64,000 bases of DNA from an uncultured Pelagibacteraceae bacterium (GTDB taxonomy: Bacteria; Pseudomonadota; Alphaproteobacteria; Pelagibacterales; Pelagibacteraceae). Position numbers and translations under genes: made by a program. Location: positions 1 through 64,000 of the forward strand of contig CACKYY010000002.1 in NCBI GenBank assembly GCA_902604525.1, read 5' to 3'. Numbering within the stretch: the first letter of the stretch is position 1; the number at the start of each line of letters is the position of its first letter. Under the pieces are notes generated by a model, which ran no database searches, was not told where the DNA came from, and saw nothing but the letters and a program-made list of their open reading frames with translations. Of this stretch, positions 40,438 to 50,066 are shown piece by piece.

Positions 40438-41577
40438 ATGAAGAATAAAAACTTTGGCTTTGGAACACAGATCAGAAAATCCCCATACTTTGACTCCACA
40501 GTTAAATGGGGTGCCACTGGTTTTTCTGTATATAATCATATGTATATTCCAAGAGATTTTGGTAGTCCTGAGCAAAACTTTTGGAACTTGATAGAAAAAT
40601 CAATACTTTGTGACGTTGCAGTTGAAAGACAGGTCGAAATTACAGGACCTGATGCTTTCAAATTTACTCAACTACTTACGCCAAGAAATCTTTCAAATGT
40701 AGCAATTGGTCAATGTAAATATGTTTTAATTACCAACAATGATGGTGGAATATTGAACGATCCAGTTTTATTGAGATTAGCTGAAAATCATTTTTGGCTT
40801 TCACTAGCAGATAGTGATGTTTTGTTATGGGCTCAAGGTGTTGCAGTTAATTCAGGAATGAATGTTAATATAACAGAACCTGATGTTTCACCATTACAGC
40901 TACAGGGACCTACTTCAAAAGACATAATGGTAAAACTTTTCGGAGAAAGTATTAAAGATCTTAAATATTATTGGTTTAAGGAATATGATTTAGATGGCAT
41001 ACCATTAATTATTTCTAGAACGGGCTGGTCTAGTGAGTTTGGTTATGAATTATTTTTAAGAGATGGTTCTAAAGGAAACGACTTATATGAAAAAATAATG
41101 AGTGCTGGAAAAAAATATGGTCTACAGCCTGGCCATACTTCGTCAATAAGAAGAATTGAAGGTGGAATGCTTTCCTATCATGCTGATGCTGATATTAATA
41201 CTAACCCATTCGAATTAGGTTTAGATCGTTTGGTATCTCTAGATAGTGATATTGAATTTATTGGAAAGGCAGCTCTTAAAAAAATCAAAGCTGATGGTAT
41301 AAAAAGAAAACAAGTTGGTTTAGAGATTAATTGTGAACCGCTATCTGGGCCTAACACAACTTTCTGGTCTATAAAAAAAGATAACAACAAAATTGGAAAA
41401 GTAACATCTGCCGTATATTCGCCAAGATTAAAAAAAAATATTGCACTTGCAATGATAAATATTGAAAATTCAGAAATTGGAACTAGTCTTGAAGTAAACA
41501 CCAATAAAGGTAATTTTGAAGCTATAATAGTAGAAAAACCTTTTTTTGATCCAAAAAAGAAAATAGCTAGTAATTAA
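40438..41577 (+). CDS. dmdA: Dimethylsulfoniopropionate (DMSP) demethylase
   Basis: A 379-residue GcvT-fold enzyme that moves a methyl group from DMSP to tetrahydrofolate. The N-terminus (FGTQIRKSPYFDSTVKWGA), YNHMYIPRDFGSPEQNFWNL, CDVAVERQVEITGPDA near 58-73, LLTPRNLSNVAIGQCKY, SRTGWSSEFGYELFLRDGS near 195-213, and PGHTSSIRRIEGGMLSYHAD near 225-244 match what I recall of the SAR11 DmdA. Other GcvT-like proteins (sarcosine or dimethylglycine dehydrogenase domains) lack this combination. It supplies the cell with reduced sulfur and C1 units. It overlaps the ABC permease gene tail to tail by four bases. Confidence 0.85.
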   Translation: MKNKNFGFGTQIRKSPYFDSTVKWGATGFSVYNHMYIPRDFGSPEQNFWNLIEKSILCDVAVERQVEITGPDAFKFTQLLTPRNLSNVAIGQCKYVLITNNDGGILNDPVLLRLAENHFWLSLADSDVLLWAQGVAVNSGMNVNITEPDVSPLQLQGPTSKDIMVKLFGESIKDLKYYWFKEYDLDGIPLIISRTGWSSEFGYELFLRDGSKGNDLYEKIMSAGKKYGLQPGHTSSIRRIEGGMLSYHADADINTNPFELGLDRLVSLDSDIEFIGKAALKKIKADGIKRKQVGLEINCEPLSGPNTTFWSIKKDNNKIGKVTSAVYSPRLKKNIALAMINIENSEIGTSLEVNTNKGNFEAIIVEKPFFDPKKKIASN

Positions 41578-42341
41578 GTTTTAATTTTGTAACCTTTTTT
41601 AAGCAGCACAGAGACTACAGTTACACATATTACTAAAAATAGAACCATTAAACTGACACTAATCCATATATTGAAGTCAGAAACTCCATAAAATGCAAAT
41701 CGCAAACCATTAATTAAATATACTACTGGGTTGAAATAAGTAACCGTCTGCCAAAATTCTGGTAACATATCTAAAGAATATAAGCTTCCACCTAAAAAAA
41801 CCATTGGTGTGATCACTAGAGTTGGAACAATTGACATTTGTTCAAAATTTGAGCTCATTAAGCCAATTAAAAAACCAAATAAAGCAAATGTAAAAGCAAC
41901 TAATACTAATAAAAAAATCATTAACAATGGATACATAACTTGAACTTCTACAAAAAAAGTAGCTGTTAAAAAAATTACTACACCAACAAGTAATGTTTTA
42001 GTTGCACCAGCACCAACAAATGCCAATACAATTTCAAATGTAGAAATTGGAGCTGCTAGAATTTCATACATTGTACCGTTAAATTTTGGAAAGAATATAC
42101 CAAACGAAGTATTACTAATTGATTGAGTTAACAATGTAAGCATTAATAGTCCTGGCACAATAAAGGATCCATAACTTATGCCATCAATTTTCTCAACATA
42201 ACCACCTATTACTGAACCAAAAACAATAAAATATAATGAAGTTGAGAGAACAGGTGAAAACAAAGATTGCATTAATGTTCTTTTGAAACGATCCATTTCA
42301 TGAAGATACATTGCTCTAAATGCATAATAATTAAATTTCAT
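41574..42341 (-). CDS. ABC-2 type exporter permease
   Basis: A 255-residue, six-helix ABC-2 permease: [13 protein letters not shown] near residue 37, [20 protein letters not shown] near 63, and [19 protein letters not shown] near 181 with the family's L-P-x-x-x-P-x-N-P-V pattern ([15 protein letters not shown]). It resembles YadH/NodJ-type exporters. It overlaps the ATPase gene by 11 bases and forms a two-gene exporter. The substrate could be a polysaccharide, lipid or drug and is unknown. Confidence 0.9.
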   Translation of the reverse strand: MKFNYYAFRAMYLHEMDRFKRTLMQSLFSPVLSTSLYFIVFGSVIGGYVEKIDGISYGSFIVPGLLMLTLLTQSISNTSFGIFFPKFNGTMYEILAAPISTFEIVLAFVGAGATKTLLVGVVIFLTATFFVEVQVMYPLLMIFLLVLVAFTFALFGFLIGLMSSNFEQMSIVPTLVITPMVFLGGSLYSLDMLPEFWQTVTYFNPVVYLINGLRFAFYGVSDFNIWISVSLMVLFLVICVTVVSVLLKKGYKIKT

Positions 42342-43266
42342 TATTCTCCTTAACTAAACTAACAAATATTTTTTCTAATGTGGTTTGCTCTGTTTTGAGA
42401 TCTTGAAGTTTCAAACCTGCATCTTTTAAATCTTTTAAAAGATTAGTTATACCAGTACTTTCAGCATTAACATTATAAATATAATTAACTGATTTTTTAT
42501 CATTTCCTATCTCTAAATTATATGTTTTTAAACTATCAGGCACTTTATTTAACTCATTTTGAAGATTTATAGTTAACTTTTTATGACCCATTTTTTTTAA
42601 TAATTCATCTGTTTTATCTATAACAATAATTTCTCCTTGATTAATTACAGCTACTCTATCTGCAATTGCTTCGGCTTCTTCAATATAATGAGTTGTTAAG
42701 ATGATAGTAACTCCAGTCTTTCTCAAATCCTCAACCACTTTCCACATATCTCTTCTCAGTTCAACATCAACTCCAGCGGTTGGTTCATCTAAAAATAATA
42801 TTGAAGGTTCATGAGATAAAGCTTTAGCTATTAAAACTCTTCGCTTCATTCCACCAGAAAGCTGTCTAAGTCTTAAATCTTTTTTATCCCACATACTTAA
42901 ATCTTTTAAAATTTTTTCAATGTGTTTAGGATTTGGTTTTTTTCCGTTTAAACCTCTTGAATATGACACGTTATTAAAAACTGTTTCAAATAATTCTAAT
43001 GTAAGTTCCTGGGGGACTAATCCAATTCTTGAACGGGTCTCCCTATAGTCATCAATTATGTCAAAATCTTCAACTGTTACTTTCCCTGATGAGGGTGTTA
43101 CGATGCCACAAATAATACTAATTAAAGTTGTCTTACCAGCACCATTTGGTCCTAGAAGAGCGATAATTTCACCTTTTTTAATATCTAAATTAATTTTTTT
43201 TAGAGCCTCAAATCCATTGTCATAAACCTTTGATAGATCTTTTATTGTGATTTGATTAACTGACAT
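42331..43266 (-). CDS. ABC exporter ATPase (YadG/NodI-like)
   Basis: A 311-residue ATPase: Walker [10 protein letters not shown] near residues 38-46, signature [15 protein letters not shown] near 138, Walker [18 protein letters not shown] near 156, and a 70-residue C-terminal extension. It is the energy-coupling partner of the permease it overlaps. The 61-base gap to the divergent thioredoxin-like gene must contain both promoters. Confidence 0.92.
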   Translation of the reverse strand: MSVNQITIKDLSKVYDNGFEALKKINLDIKKGEIIALLGPNGAGKTTLISIICGIVTPSSGKVTVEDFDIIDDYRETRSRIGLVPQELTLELFETVFNNVSYSRGLNGKKPNPKHIEKILKDLSMWDKKDLRLRQLSGGMKRRVLIAKALSHEPSILFLDEPTAGVDVELRRDMWKVVEDLRKTGVTIILTTHYIEEAEAIADRVAVINQGEIIVIDKTDELLKKMGHKKLTINLQNELNKVPDSLKTYNLEIGNDKKSVNYIYNVNAESTGITNLLKDLKDAGLKLQDLKTEQTTLEKIFVSLVKENNEI

Positions 43267-43333
43267 TTAAACAAGTTATATAGAGACAATTTGTGGGATT
43301 ACAATAAATTTTAATTTGTTGTAATTTTTGCTT

Positions 43334-43723
43334 ATGAAAAATATTTTTATCTTTTTTTTGTTCTTAATTACATTGAATGCCAATGCTATGGAGAAGGAAA
43401 CAACTTTTGACCAAAAGCTGTTTAACAAGGCTCAATCTGAAGGGAAAGTAATTATAATTAGTTCTTGGATTAAGTACTGTTCATCTTGTGCAGGTCAAAT
43501 GAAAATTTTAAATAAAGCAAAAAATGATGGTAAATTAAATGACATAGAGTTTAACAACATTGAATATTTTTCCTTTGATGTCACAAACAGAAACATAGCT
43601 GATTTATTTAATGTTCAATATCAAACAACTCTTATAATTTTCAAAAATAAAGAAGAAGTGTATAGAAGTCTTGGTGAAACTACCAAAGACTTACTTTATG
43701 AAGCTATAAAATCATCAATTTAA
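43334..43723 (+). CDS. Secreted thioredoxin-like protein with CxxC
   Basis: A 129-residue protein with signal peptide MKNIFIFFLFLITLNANA and a thioredoxin core: VIIISSWIKYCSSCAGQMKI near 38-57 (motif CSSC), VTNRNIADLFNVQYQTTLII with the cis-Pro position replaced by Thr (VQYQTTLI), and a final helix. I start at ATG 43334 rather than the TTG two codons earlier. It is probably a periplasmic disulfide or reductant carrier. Confidence 0.8.
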   Translation: MKNIFIFFLFLITLNANAMEKETTFDQKLFNKAQSEGKVIIISSWIKYCSSCAGQMKILNKAKNDGKLNDIEFNNIEYFSFDVTNRNIADLFNVQYQTTLIIFKNKEEVYRSLGETTKDLLYEAIKSSI

Positions 43724-43729
43724 TAATCA

Positions 43730-45169
43730 TTATTTTTTAATTTTTAAAATCACGGCTGGCAAAAAAGTTGCAATTAAAAAAGATAAAAATAATAAGGATT
43801 GAGTAACAAAAGGGTTAAATGCTTCTGTTGGTACCAACAATCCCACTAATAAACTTTTTGAAAAATCTGGAAAAGGAAACATTAAAAATCCCGCAATTAA
43901 TCCAACTAGTATTGAAATATATGCAGTTTTTTCATTAATCTTCTTATTATAAAAACTATAGAAAACGGTTAAAACAAAAGCGCAACAAAATAAATCTGCT
44001 AGCAAAAATAAATATAATATATCAAATCCTTTAGAAGCAACAATAAATACAATAATTGACAGTCCGATAATGAAATATTTAGAAAGTTTATAATAATCAG
44101 TTTTATTTTTAAAATTAAATGTTGCTTTGCCATCAACTACAAATAGACTTGATATTGCATTAATTAGAGTATCTACCGTTGAAATAGTCAAAGCCAAACC
44201 AAGTATGATAATTAATAATGACAATAATTCAGTTTGTTCTTTTAACAGTAATGTAAAAAATCCAAGATCTGGTCTATTAGTTGGATCAACTGAAAAAGAT
44301 ACCATGCCTATAAAACCCATTAAGAATACAATTGGAACAATAATTAAAAAGGAAATAATCAATCCTTTTTTAAGTGTTTTATAATCTTTAGCAGCATAAA
44401 CTCTTTGCCAATTACCTTGGTGAAATAGATTCGTTGCAGCTACTGCAATAAAAAAAGTTAGACCTGCAGTATAGCTTGGTAAATAAGAAGAGCTTAAGAG
44501 CTGAGGATTTTTACTCTCAATAAACTCAAAAGAAAAATTGTCTCCATTAAATAATGTAATATATGAAATTGTTATCAATAACAAAACTGCTATGACAAAC
44601 ATCTGAATATTATCTGTAAAGATTGAAGCTCTCAAACCTCCATACAAAGTATAAGTTAGAGTAGAAATAATAACTATCAATGCAGTAATCCATAATTCTG
44701 TTCCAGAAATGTAATTAATTAGAACAGCTACAGCTGTGACTTCTGCGCATAAAAAAATAAACATATAAAAAATTGTCATTAGTAAAATTAATTTAAATAA
44801 ACTTTTACCAAATTTTTGTCTCATATATTCAATAAGTGAAGAGCCTTTAGGAAAGTCTGATCTAATTTTTTTTCCTAAATAAATTAAAAATATCATCGGA
44901 AAACCAGTTCCTAATGCATAACCAATTACTGCTCCTATACCACCCCATGTTGAGGCTGAAGCTGGTCCAAATAAAATCCAAGCACCTAAAGCTGATGCAA
45001 CCAAACTTGTTGTAAGTGAAAACAAACCAATATTTCTATTCGCGGTTAAATAATTATTTATTCCTTGGAATTTTTTTGAATGATAAATTCCAAAAATTAC
45101 AAATATTAAACTTATAATTATTATTAACGTTAATGATGATGATTGACTTATAAAGTATGTTTTATCCAT
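43730..45169 (-). CDS. thiV: Sodium:solute symporter under TPP riboswitch (ThiV-type HMP transporter)
   Basis: A 479-residue SSS-family symporter with about 13 helices: SLVASALGAWILFGPASAST near residues 54-73, TALIVIISTLTYTLYGGLRA near 162-181, and AATNLFHQGNWQRVYAAKD near 239-257. A TPP riboswitch ends five bases before its start codon. In SAR11 a riboswitch-linked SSS protein called ThiV is the proposed importer of HMP, the thiamin pyrimidine that these cells cannot make. The assignment rests on family plus riboswitch; direct substrate proof is not in the sequence. Confidence 0.85.
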   Translation of the reverse strand: MDKTYFISQSSSLTLIIIISLIFVIFGIYHSKKFQGINNYLTANRNIGLFSLTTSLVASALGAWILFGPASASTWGGIGAVIGYALGTGFPMIFLIYLGKKIRSDFPKGSSLIEYMRQKFGKSLFKLILLMTIFYMFIFLCAEVTAVAVLINYISGTELWITALIVIISTLTYTLYGGLRASIFTDNIQMFVIAVLLLITISYITLFNGDNFSFEFIESKNPQLLSSSYLPSYTAGLTFFIAVAATNLFHQGNWQRVYAAKDYKTLKKGLIISFLIIVPIVFLMGFIGMVSFSVDPTNRPDLGFFTLLLKEQTELLSLLIIILGLALTISTVDTLINAISSLFVVDGKATFNFKNKTDYYKLSKYFIIGLSIIVFIVASKGFDILYLFLLADLFCCAFVLTVFYSFYNKKINEKTAYISILVGLIAGFLMFPFPDFSKSLLVGLLVPTEAFNPFVTQSLLFLSFLIATFLPAVILKIKK

Positions 45170-45173
45170 TTTA

Positions 45174-45235
45174 TCCCTTTCTGAATTACCGGACAGGTTC
45201 TTAGGGTATAATCTCAGTCTATAAAGACACCCCTT
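45174..45235 (-). promoter_or_regulatory. TPP (THI-box) riboswitch
   Basis: On the minus strand the order of conserved elements is AAGGGGTGTC, then GACTGAGA, TATACCCT, AAGAACCTGTCCGG, TAATTCAG and AAGGGA. This matches the TPP aptamer consensus (GGGGTG, CTGAGA, ACCC, AACCTG, GG-TAAT-C, AGGGA). The peripheral stems are very short. The terminal AGGGA is placed four bases before the ATG, so the aptamer's 3' end can itself be the ribosome site; control of translation start is the likely mechanism. No terminator hairpin fits between aptamer and gene. Confidence 0.95.
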
Positions 45236-45289
45236 GTAAATTTTTTATTACATATGCGTTTTAAAGAAAAGCTTAAAAATTTATTAATT

Positions 45290-45574
45290 TTATTTTTGAC
45301 TTAGTATTTCAACCATACATTGAGTTGCATAATCTCTCCACTCAGAGGAGGTATTGTTTTTTAAACTATTCAAATGATCTCTATTACTTTGAATGTCATC
45401 TTTGTGCTTTAATTTATCGGCACCGTTTAAATTTGCCTCCATATTAGATAAATTAGTTTCCATTGCATTTATCCAGCTTTTTCCAAGCTCAACACATTTT
45501 TGATCATCTTTTTCGTCACAAATTTGCTTAAAAAAATTGAATATTACATCATCAGTCTTAACAGAACTGCTCAT
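45290..45574 (-). CDS. Hypothetical helical protein (94 aa)
   Basis: I do not recognise this family. The 94 residues are charged and helical (DVIFNFFKQICDEKDDQKCV, NAMETNLSNMEANLNGADK, LNSLKNNTSSEWRDYATQCM), with three Cys and no signal peptide or membrane span. It lies three bases after the pentapeptide-repeat gene on the same strand. Confidence 0.65.
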   Translation of the reverse strand: MSSSVKTDDVIFNFFKQICDEKDDQKCVELGKSWINAMETNLSNMEANLNGADKLKHKDDIQSNRDHLNSLKNNTSSEWRDYATQCMVEILSQK

Positions 45575-45577
45575 TGA

Positions 45578-46087
45578 CTATTGATTGCAGGTTCCAATTG
45601 ACTCTGGACCACATGTTTGTCCATTAGTCCAAGTTGCACCAATTAAATTAGCACCATCAAAGTTAGCATTAGTTATATTTGAAGAGGTAAAGTTTGACTC
45701 CATTAAATTTGAGTTCTGAAAATTAGCTTCAATTAAAGTTGCCCCCATAAAATCCACTCTTGTTAGATTGGCACCAGTGAAATTTGTTTTTTCAAAATTG
45801 GCACCTATAGAAACTGTTTCATACAGATTAGCTCTTACAAATGTAGACTCGGGAAATGTGCCAAATGATAAATTGGAGTTCATCATTATGCTTTTGTCTA
45901 AATTTACCTGAATAAAACTTGCAAAAGACAAATTAGAATTTGGGAAATAGCTTCCTTGTAAATCTTGTGCATCAGAAAATCTACAATTAGAATAATCTAC
46001 ACCTTCAGTTAATGGATCATCGCATGCGGCATTTGAGTTAACAGAAAAAAATATGCTTAGTAAAATTGTAAGAAGTAACTTTTTCAT
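45578..46087 (-). CDS. Secreted pentapeptide-repeat protein
   Basis: A 169-residue protein with signal peptide (MKKLLLTILLSIFFSVNSNA) followed by at least fifteen pentapeptide repeats of the A(D/N)Lxx type, such as SNLSFASFIQVNL, ANLYETVSIGANFEKTNF and ANLTRVDFMGATLIEANF. These fold into a right-handed square beta-helix. I use ATG 46087 instead of the upstream TTG. It ends with a CGPESIGTCNQ tail that may form a disulfide. The role is unknown; it is probably periplasmic. Confidence 0.85.
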   Translation of the reverse strand: MKKLLLTILLSIFFSVNSNAACDDPLTEGVDYSNCRFSDAQDLQGSYFPNSNLSFASFIQVNLDKSIMMNSNLSFGTFPESTFVRANLYETVSIGANFEKTNFTGANLTRVDFMGATLIEANFQNSNLMESNFTSSNITNANFDGANLIGATWTNGQTCGPESIGTCNQ

Positions 46088-46190
46088 AAGTAAAATTAAC
46101 AAATAAAATTTGGCAAAACAATGAATGTTTAAAAGTTTAAAGATTATTTAACAATGGCATTTGTGAGTTTTTGAAGTATATCTATCATTT

Positions 46191-47255
46191 ATGAAAGAAT
46201 ATAATATTGCAGCTATTCCTGGAGACGGGATAGGAAAAGAAGTGGTGCCAGAAGGAGTTAAAGTACTTAAAGATGTAGCCTTAAAACATCAATTTAAAAT
46301 AAACTTTACAGAATACGATTTTGCATCGTGTGATTATTATGAAAAGCACGGAAAAATGCTTCCTGATGATTGGAAAGATACTCTGATTAAACATGATGCA
46401 ATATTTTTCGGTGCAGTGGGAATGCCAGATCAGTTGCCTGATCATATTTCTTTATGGGGGTCTCTCCTCCAGTTCAGAAGAGAGTTTGATCAATATATAA
46501 ATCTTAGACCGGTTAAGCTTTTCCCAGGTGTAAATTCACCATTAGCTAATAAAAAACCTGGAGATATTGACATGATGATTGTTAGGGAGAACACCGAAGG
46601 AGAATATTCATCTGTTGGTGGAAGAATGTACAAAAATACAGATCGTGAAATAGCCATTCAAGAAACAATTATGTCAGCTCATGGAATTGATAGAGTTCAA
46701 AAATTTGCTTTTGAATTAGCAAAAATAAGAAAAAGAAAAAAATTAACAAATGCAACAAAGTCAAATGGTATTTCGATCACCATGCCGTTTTGGGATGAAC
46801 GTTTTGAAAAAATGAAAAAAAATTATCCTGAAATTAACACTGATCAATTTCACATTGATATTTTGGTAGCAAGATTTGTTTTAAACCCTGAATGGTTTGA
46901 TGTAGTTGTGGCATCAAACTTATTTGGAGATATTTTATCTGATCTGGGACCAGCTTGCACTGGAACTATTGGAATTGCTCCATCAGGTAATATTAATCCT
47001 GAAAATAAATACCCGTCATTGTTTGAGCCAGTACATGGTTCTGCACCTGATATAGCTGGAAAAGGAGTTGCTAATCCAGTTGGACAAATTTGGTCTGGTG
47101 CAATGATGTTAGATTATTTGGGGGAAAAAGAGGCTGCAAATTCAATTGTGACAGCTATTGAAAAATCGTTAAAAAATGAAAAAAATAGAACTAAAGATTT
47201 GGGTGGTGAAAGCAATACTATTGAATGTGCTAAATCTATTTTATCTAATCTTTAA
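46191..47255 (+). CDS. Tartrate/D-malate dehydrogenase-like (isocitrate/isopropylmalate dehydrogenase family)
   Basis: A 354-residue metal-dependent beta-decarboxylating dehydrogenase: AIPGDGIGKEVVPEGVKVL at 8-26, substrate Arg residues in LQFRREFDQYINLRPVKLF near 92-110, ENTEGEYSSVGGRMY near 133-147, and metal Asp residues in NLFGDILSDLGPACTG near 242-257. The WGSLLQFRR pattern is typical of TtuC/DmlA (tartrate dehydrogenase, D-malate dehydrogenase) rather than LeuB. Its neighbours are carbohydrate importers, so use of a C4 hydroxy acid is plausible. Confidence 0.88.
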   Translation: MKEYNIAAIPGDGIGKEVVPEGVKVLKDVALKHQFKINFTEYDFASCDYYEKHGKMLPDDWKDTLIKHDAIFFGAVGMPDQLPDHISLWGSLLQFRREFDQYINLRPVKLFPGVNSPLANKKPGDIDMMIVRENTEGEYSSVGGRMYKNTDREIAIQETIMSAHGIDRVQKFAFELAKIRKRKKLTNATKSNGISITMPFWDERFEKMKKNYPEINTDQFHIDILVARFVLNPEWFDVVVASNLFGDILSDLGPACTGTIGIAPSGNINPENKYPSLFEPVHGSAPDIAGKGVANPVGQIWSGAMMLDYLGEKEAANSIVTAIEKSLKNEKNRTKDLGGESNTIECAKSILSNL

Positions 47256-47299
47256 GTTTTATTTCTTATAAATTAATAAAAATTATTTTTTACTTAGAA

Positions 47300-48061
47300 T
47301 TAAGTTATTCCACCATCAACAACAAAACTTTGCTTTGTGCACCCTGAAGACTGATCTGATGATAAAAATAATACCAAGCTAGCTACATCATCTGGTTTAA
47401 GTTGTCTTTTAATTGCTTGACTATCTAATATAAGTTTTTTGTATTTAGGTGTAAGCCAGTGTTTTATCTGTCTTTCTGTGGCAATTGAGCCTGGTATGAC
47501 AGAATTAGTTCTAATATTGTATTTTCCAAATTCTTGAGCGAAAGATCTAGTTAAACCAACTACAGCTGATTTTGCCGTTTCATAAACAACTTTATCTCCT
47601 TCTCCTAATACCCATGATACTGAACTCAGATTAACAATAGATCCTGATTTGATTTTTTTCATACCTTTTACAACTGCTTGTGCAGCAAAAAAATAATGTT
47701 TTAAATTAATTCCCATTCTATTTTCCCAATACTTCTCATCAACTTGTTCTGTAGTGTGCCTATCATCATTTGCAGCACTATTAATTAGACAATGAATTGC
47801 GCCTTTTTTGGAAATGATATCTTTAATAATATTTTGTAATTTTTTAACATTCAAAATATTACATTCAATGAATTTAGGAACTCTGAAACCCTTTTTTTTT
47901 ATCTTTTTAATTAATTTATTGGATGATTTAAGATCAATGTCTATGAAGTAAACATCACTTTTTTGTTCACAAAAATATTCAACAATAGTAGCTCCAATTC
48001 CAGAACCACCTCCAGATATAAACACTCTTTTATTTTTTAAATCTGAGTATGTTACCTTCAT
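47300..48061 (-). CDS. SDR-family oxidoreductase (glucose-type ABC operon)
   Basis: A 253-residue SDR: cofactor motif SGGGSGIGATIV near 16-27, LINSAANDD near 91 where the usual NNAG reads NSAA, catalytic Ser in NLSSVSWVLG near 144, YETAK at about 160, and SGCTKQSFVVDGGIT at the end. It is the last gene of the ABC importer operon (three bases after the ATPase gene). It could oxidise the imported sugar to a lactone, as in galactose- or xylose-dehydrogenase pathways; this is inferred from context. Confidence 0.88.
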   Translation of the reverse strand: MKVTYSDLKNKRVFISGGGSGIGATIVEYFCEQKSDVYFIDIDLKSSNKLIKKIKKKGFRVPKFIECNILNVKKLQNIIKDIISKKGAIHCLINSAANDDRHTTEQVDEKYWENRMGINLKHYFFAAQAVVKGMKKIKSGSIVNLSSVSWVLGEGDKVVYETAKSAVVGLTRSFAQEFGKYNIRTNSVIPGSIATERQIKHWLTPKYKKLILDSQAIKRQLKPDDVASLVLFLSSDQSSGCTKQSFVVDGGIT

Positions 48062-48063
48062 AA

Positions 48064-49158
48064 TTAAAGTCTTTCCTTTGTCTTAAAATCAAATAAAGAT
48101 GTATGTTTTAAATCAAAATATAATTTCATTTCTTTTTCAAGTTCAATCTTAATTGTAGATGGGAATTTTGCTAGAATTTCTTGATTTGAATAGTCTAATG
48201 TGACTATTTGTTCATGACCAATATACTCACTTAAATCAGCTCGTAGATTAATATCAAAGTCTTCCTCATTTAATTTTTTGAAATAAATATGCTCTGGTCT
48301 AATCCCAAAATATATTTCTTTATTATTTAAATCTGACTTTTCTATAAAATCATAATTATTAATTGGAACCTCTAAAGTTGATCCATCAGCAATAAAAGAA
48401 ATATTATTTGAGTTTTGGATTATTTTACCTTTAATTAAATTCATCGATGGTGACCCAATAAAGTCTGCAACAAAGGTGTTACTGGGTTTGTTGTAAATGA
48501 TTTCTGGAGTATCATTTTGTTGAATTACTCCATGATTCATTATGGCAATTTTTGTTCCTAAACTCATAGCTTCTGTTTGGTCGTGAGTTACATAAACTAC
48601 AGTAGTTTTTAATTGTTGGTGAAGTTTTTTTATTTCTCTTCTCATTTCTACTCTTAATTTTGCATCCAAATTTGATAACGGTTCATCAAATAAAAAAATT
48701 CTTGGTTCCCTTACTAAAGCCCTACCAATAGCAACTCTTTGCCTTTGACCTCCAGATAACTGAGAAGGTTTTCTCTCTAATAATTTATCTACCTGTAAAA
48801 ATGTTGAAACTTTTTCTAATTGCTTTTCAATTTTTTCTTTTGAGGTTTTGGCTTGTTTAAGACCAAAAATCATATTTTCTTTTACATTCATAGATGGATA
48901 GAGTGCATAAGATTGAAAAACCATTGCAATATTTCTATCTTTTGGCTCTACTTTACTAACATTATAATCATCTATAAATACATCTCCCTCATTAATTGTT
49001 TCGAGACCCGCTATAATATTTAATAAAGTCGACTTTCCACATCCAGAGGGTCCCAATAGAACTAAAAAATTTCCCTCATCAATTTCTAAATTAATTTTTC
49101 TCAATACCTCAGTCGTTCCAAAGTTTTTTGATAGTTCCTCAATTTTTAAAGTTTTCAT
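48064..49158 (-). CDS. Sugar ABC importer ATPase (UgpC/MalK type)
   Basis: A 364-residue carbohydrate-type ATPase: Walker A GPSGCGKST near 37-45, LSGGQRQRVAIGRAL near 134, Walker B IFLFDEPLSNLDAKLR near 154, and a C-terminal TOBE regulatory domain (residues 240-364; FGIRPEHIYFKK). It energises the two permeases encoded immediately upstream, spaced by two bases. Confidence 0.92.
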   Translation of the reverse strand: MKTLKIEELSKNFGTTEVLRKINLEIDEGNFLVLLGPSGCGKSTLLNIIAGLETINEGDVFIDDYNVSKVEPKDRNIAMVFQSYALYPSMNVKENMIFGLKQAKTSKEKIEKQLEKVSTFLQVDKLLERKPSQLSGGQRQRVAIGRALVREPRIFLFDEPLSNLDAKLRVEMRREIKKLHQQLKTTVVYVTHDQTEAMSLGTKIAIMNHGVIQQNDTPEIIYNKPSNTFVADFIGSPSMNLIKGKIIQNSNNISFIADGSTLEVPINNYDFIEKSDLNNKEIYFGIRPEHIYFKKLNEEDFDINLRADLSEYIGHEQIVTLDYSNQEILAKFPSTIKIELEKEMKLYFDLKHTSLFDFKTKERL

Positions 49159-49160
49159 GC

Positions 49161-50066
49161 TTATCCTTTCACAGCTCCTGAAGTTAATCCTCTAATAAAA
49201 TATTTTCCTGCTAGAACGTATACAATAAGTGTTGGTATACCAGCGATAATAGCTGAGGCCATATCGACGTTATACTCTTTAACACTTGTGCTTGATAAAA
49301 CCATATTATTTAAAGCAACCTGAATTGGTGCTGCCTCTCCAAATGAAAAAGTTGATCCAAACAAAAAGTCATTCCAGATTTGGGTAAATTGCCAAATAAC
49401 AGTTACAACTATTATCGGTGCCGAAATAGGAAGTAAAATTTTAAAAAATATTTTAAAAAAACCTGCCCCGTCTATTCTTGCAGCTTTCACTAATTCAGTA
49501 GGCACCGAAATATAATAATTTCTAAAAAATAAGGTAGTAAATGGAATTCCGTAAACTGTATGAACTAATACAAGCCCTACAACTGAATTTGATATTCCTA
49601 AAGTTCCCAGAGTTCTAGCCATAGGAAGTAATATTGCTTGGAAAGGAATAAAACACCCAAATAATAAAAATAGAAAAACCCACTGATCTCCTCTAAATCT
49701 CCATTTAGTTAAAACATAACCCGTCATTGCTCCTATGAATGTTGAAAAAAATACTGCTGGCACTACCATTTTAATTGAATTCCAAAAATAGGGTCTTAAA
49801 AAAGTATCTCCTGCTCCATAACCTCTTCCACCCCAAGCAACTAACCATGAGTCAAAATTTAATGAGCTAGGCCAAGTTAAAAGTGTTCCTTGTCGAATTT
49901 CTTCCATTGTTTTAAGAGAAGTAACAACCATTACATAAAGAGGGAAAATAAAATAGGAGGCAAAAAGAATTAAAACAAAATACAAAAACCACCTCAAAAA
50001 AATATTTGTATATTTAGATTTTTGTTCTAGTTCTTTATAAGAAGATGATTGATAGTTATCTTGCAT
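49161..50066 (-). CDS. Sugar ABC importer permease (MalG type)
   Basis: A 301-residue permease with six helices and the EAA-type loop VPTELVKAARIDGAGFFKIF near 193-212 that docks with the ATPase. The start overlaps the end of the other permease by 11 bases. It pairs with 50056-50931. Similarity is to glucose/mannose-type GtsC-like permeases, judged from the binding protein. Confidence 0.92.
   Translation of the reverse strand: MQDNYQSSSYKELEQKSKYTNIFLRWFLYFVLILFASYFIFPLYVMVVTSLKTMEEIRQGTLLTWPSSLNFDSWLVAWGGRGYGAGDTFLRPYFWNSIKMVVPAVFFSTFIGAMTGYVLTKWRFRGDQWVFLFLLFGCFIPFQAILLPMARTLGTLGISNSVVGLVLVHTVYGIPFTTLFFRNYYISVPTELVKAARIDGAGFFKIFFKILLPISAPIIVVTVIWQFTQIWNDFLFGSTFSFGEAAPIQVALNNMVLSSTSVKEYNVDMASAIIAGIPTLIVYVLAGKYFIRGLTSGAVKG

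Noticed and set aside
40303-40575. Minus-strand open frame of 90 codons across the dmdA start.
   Set aside because: It overlaps dmdA antisense and conflicts with the better 54-codon membrane-protein frame at 40203-40367.
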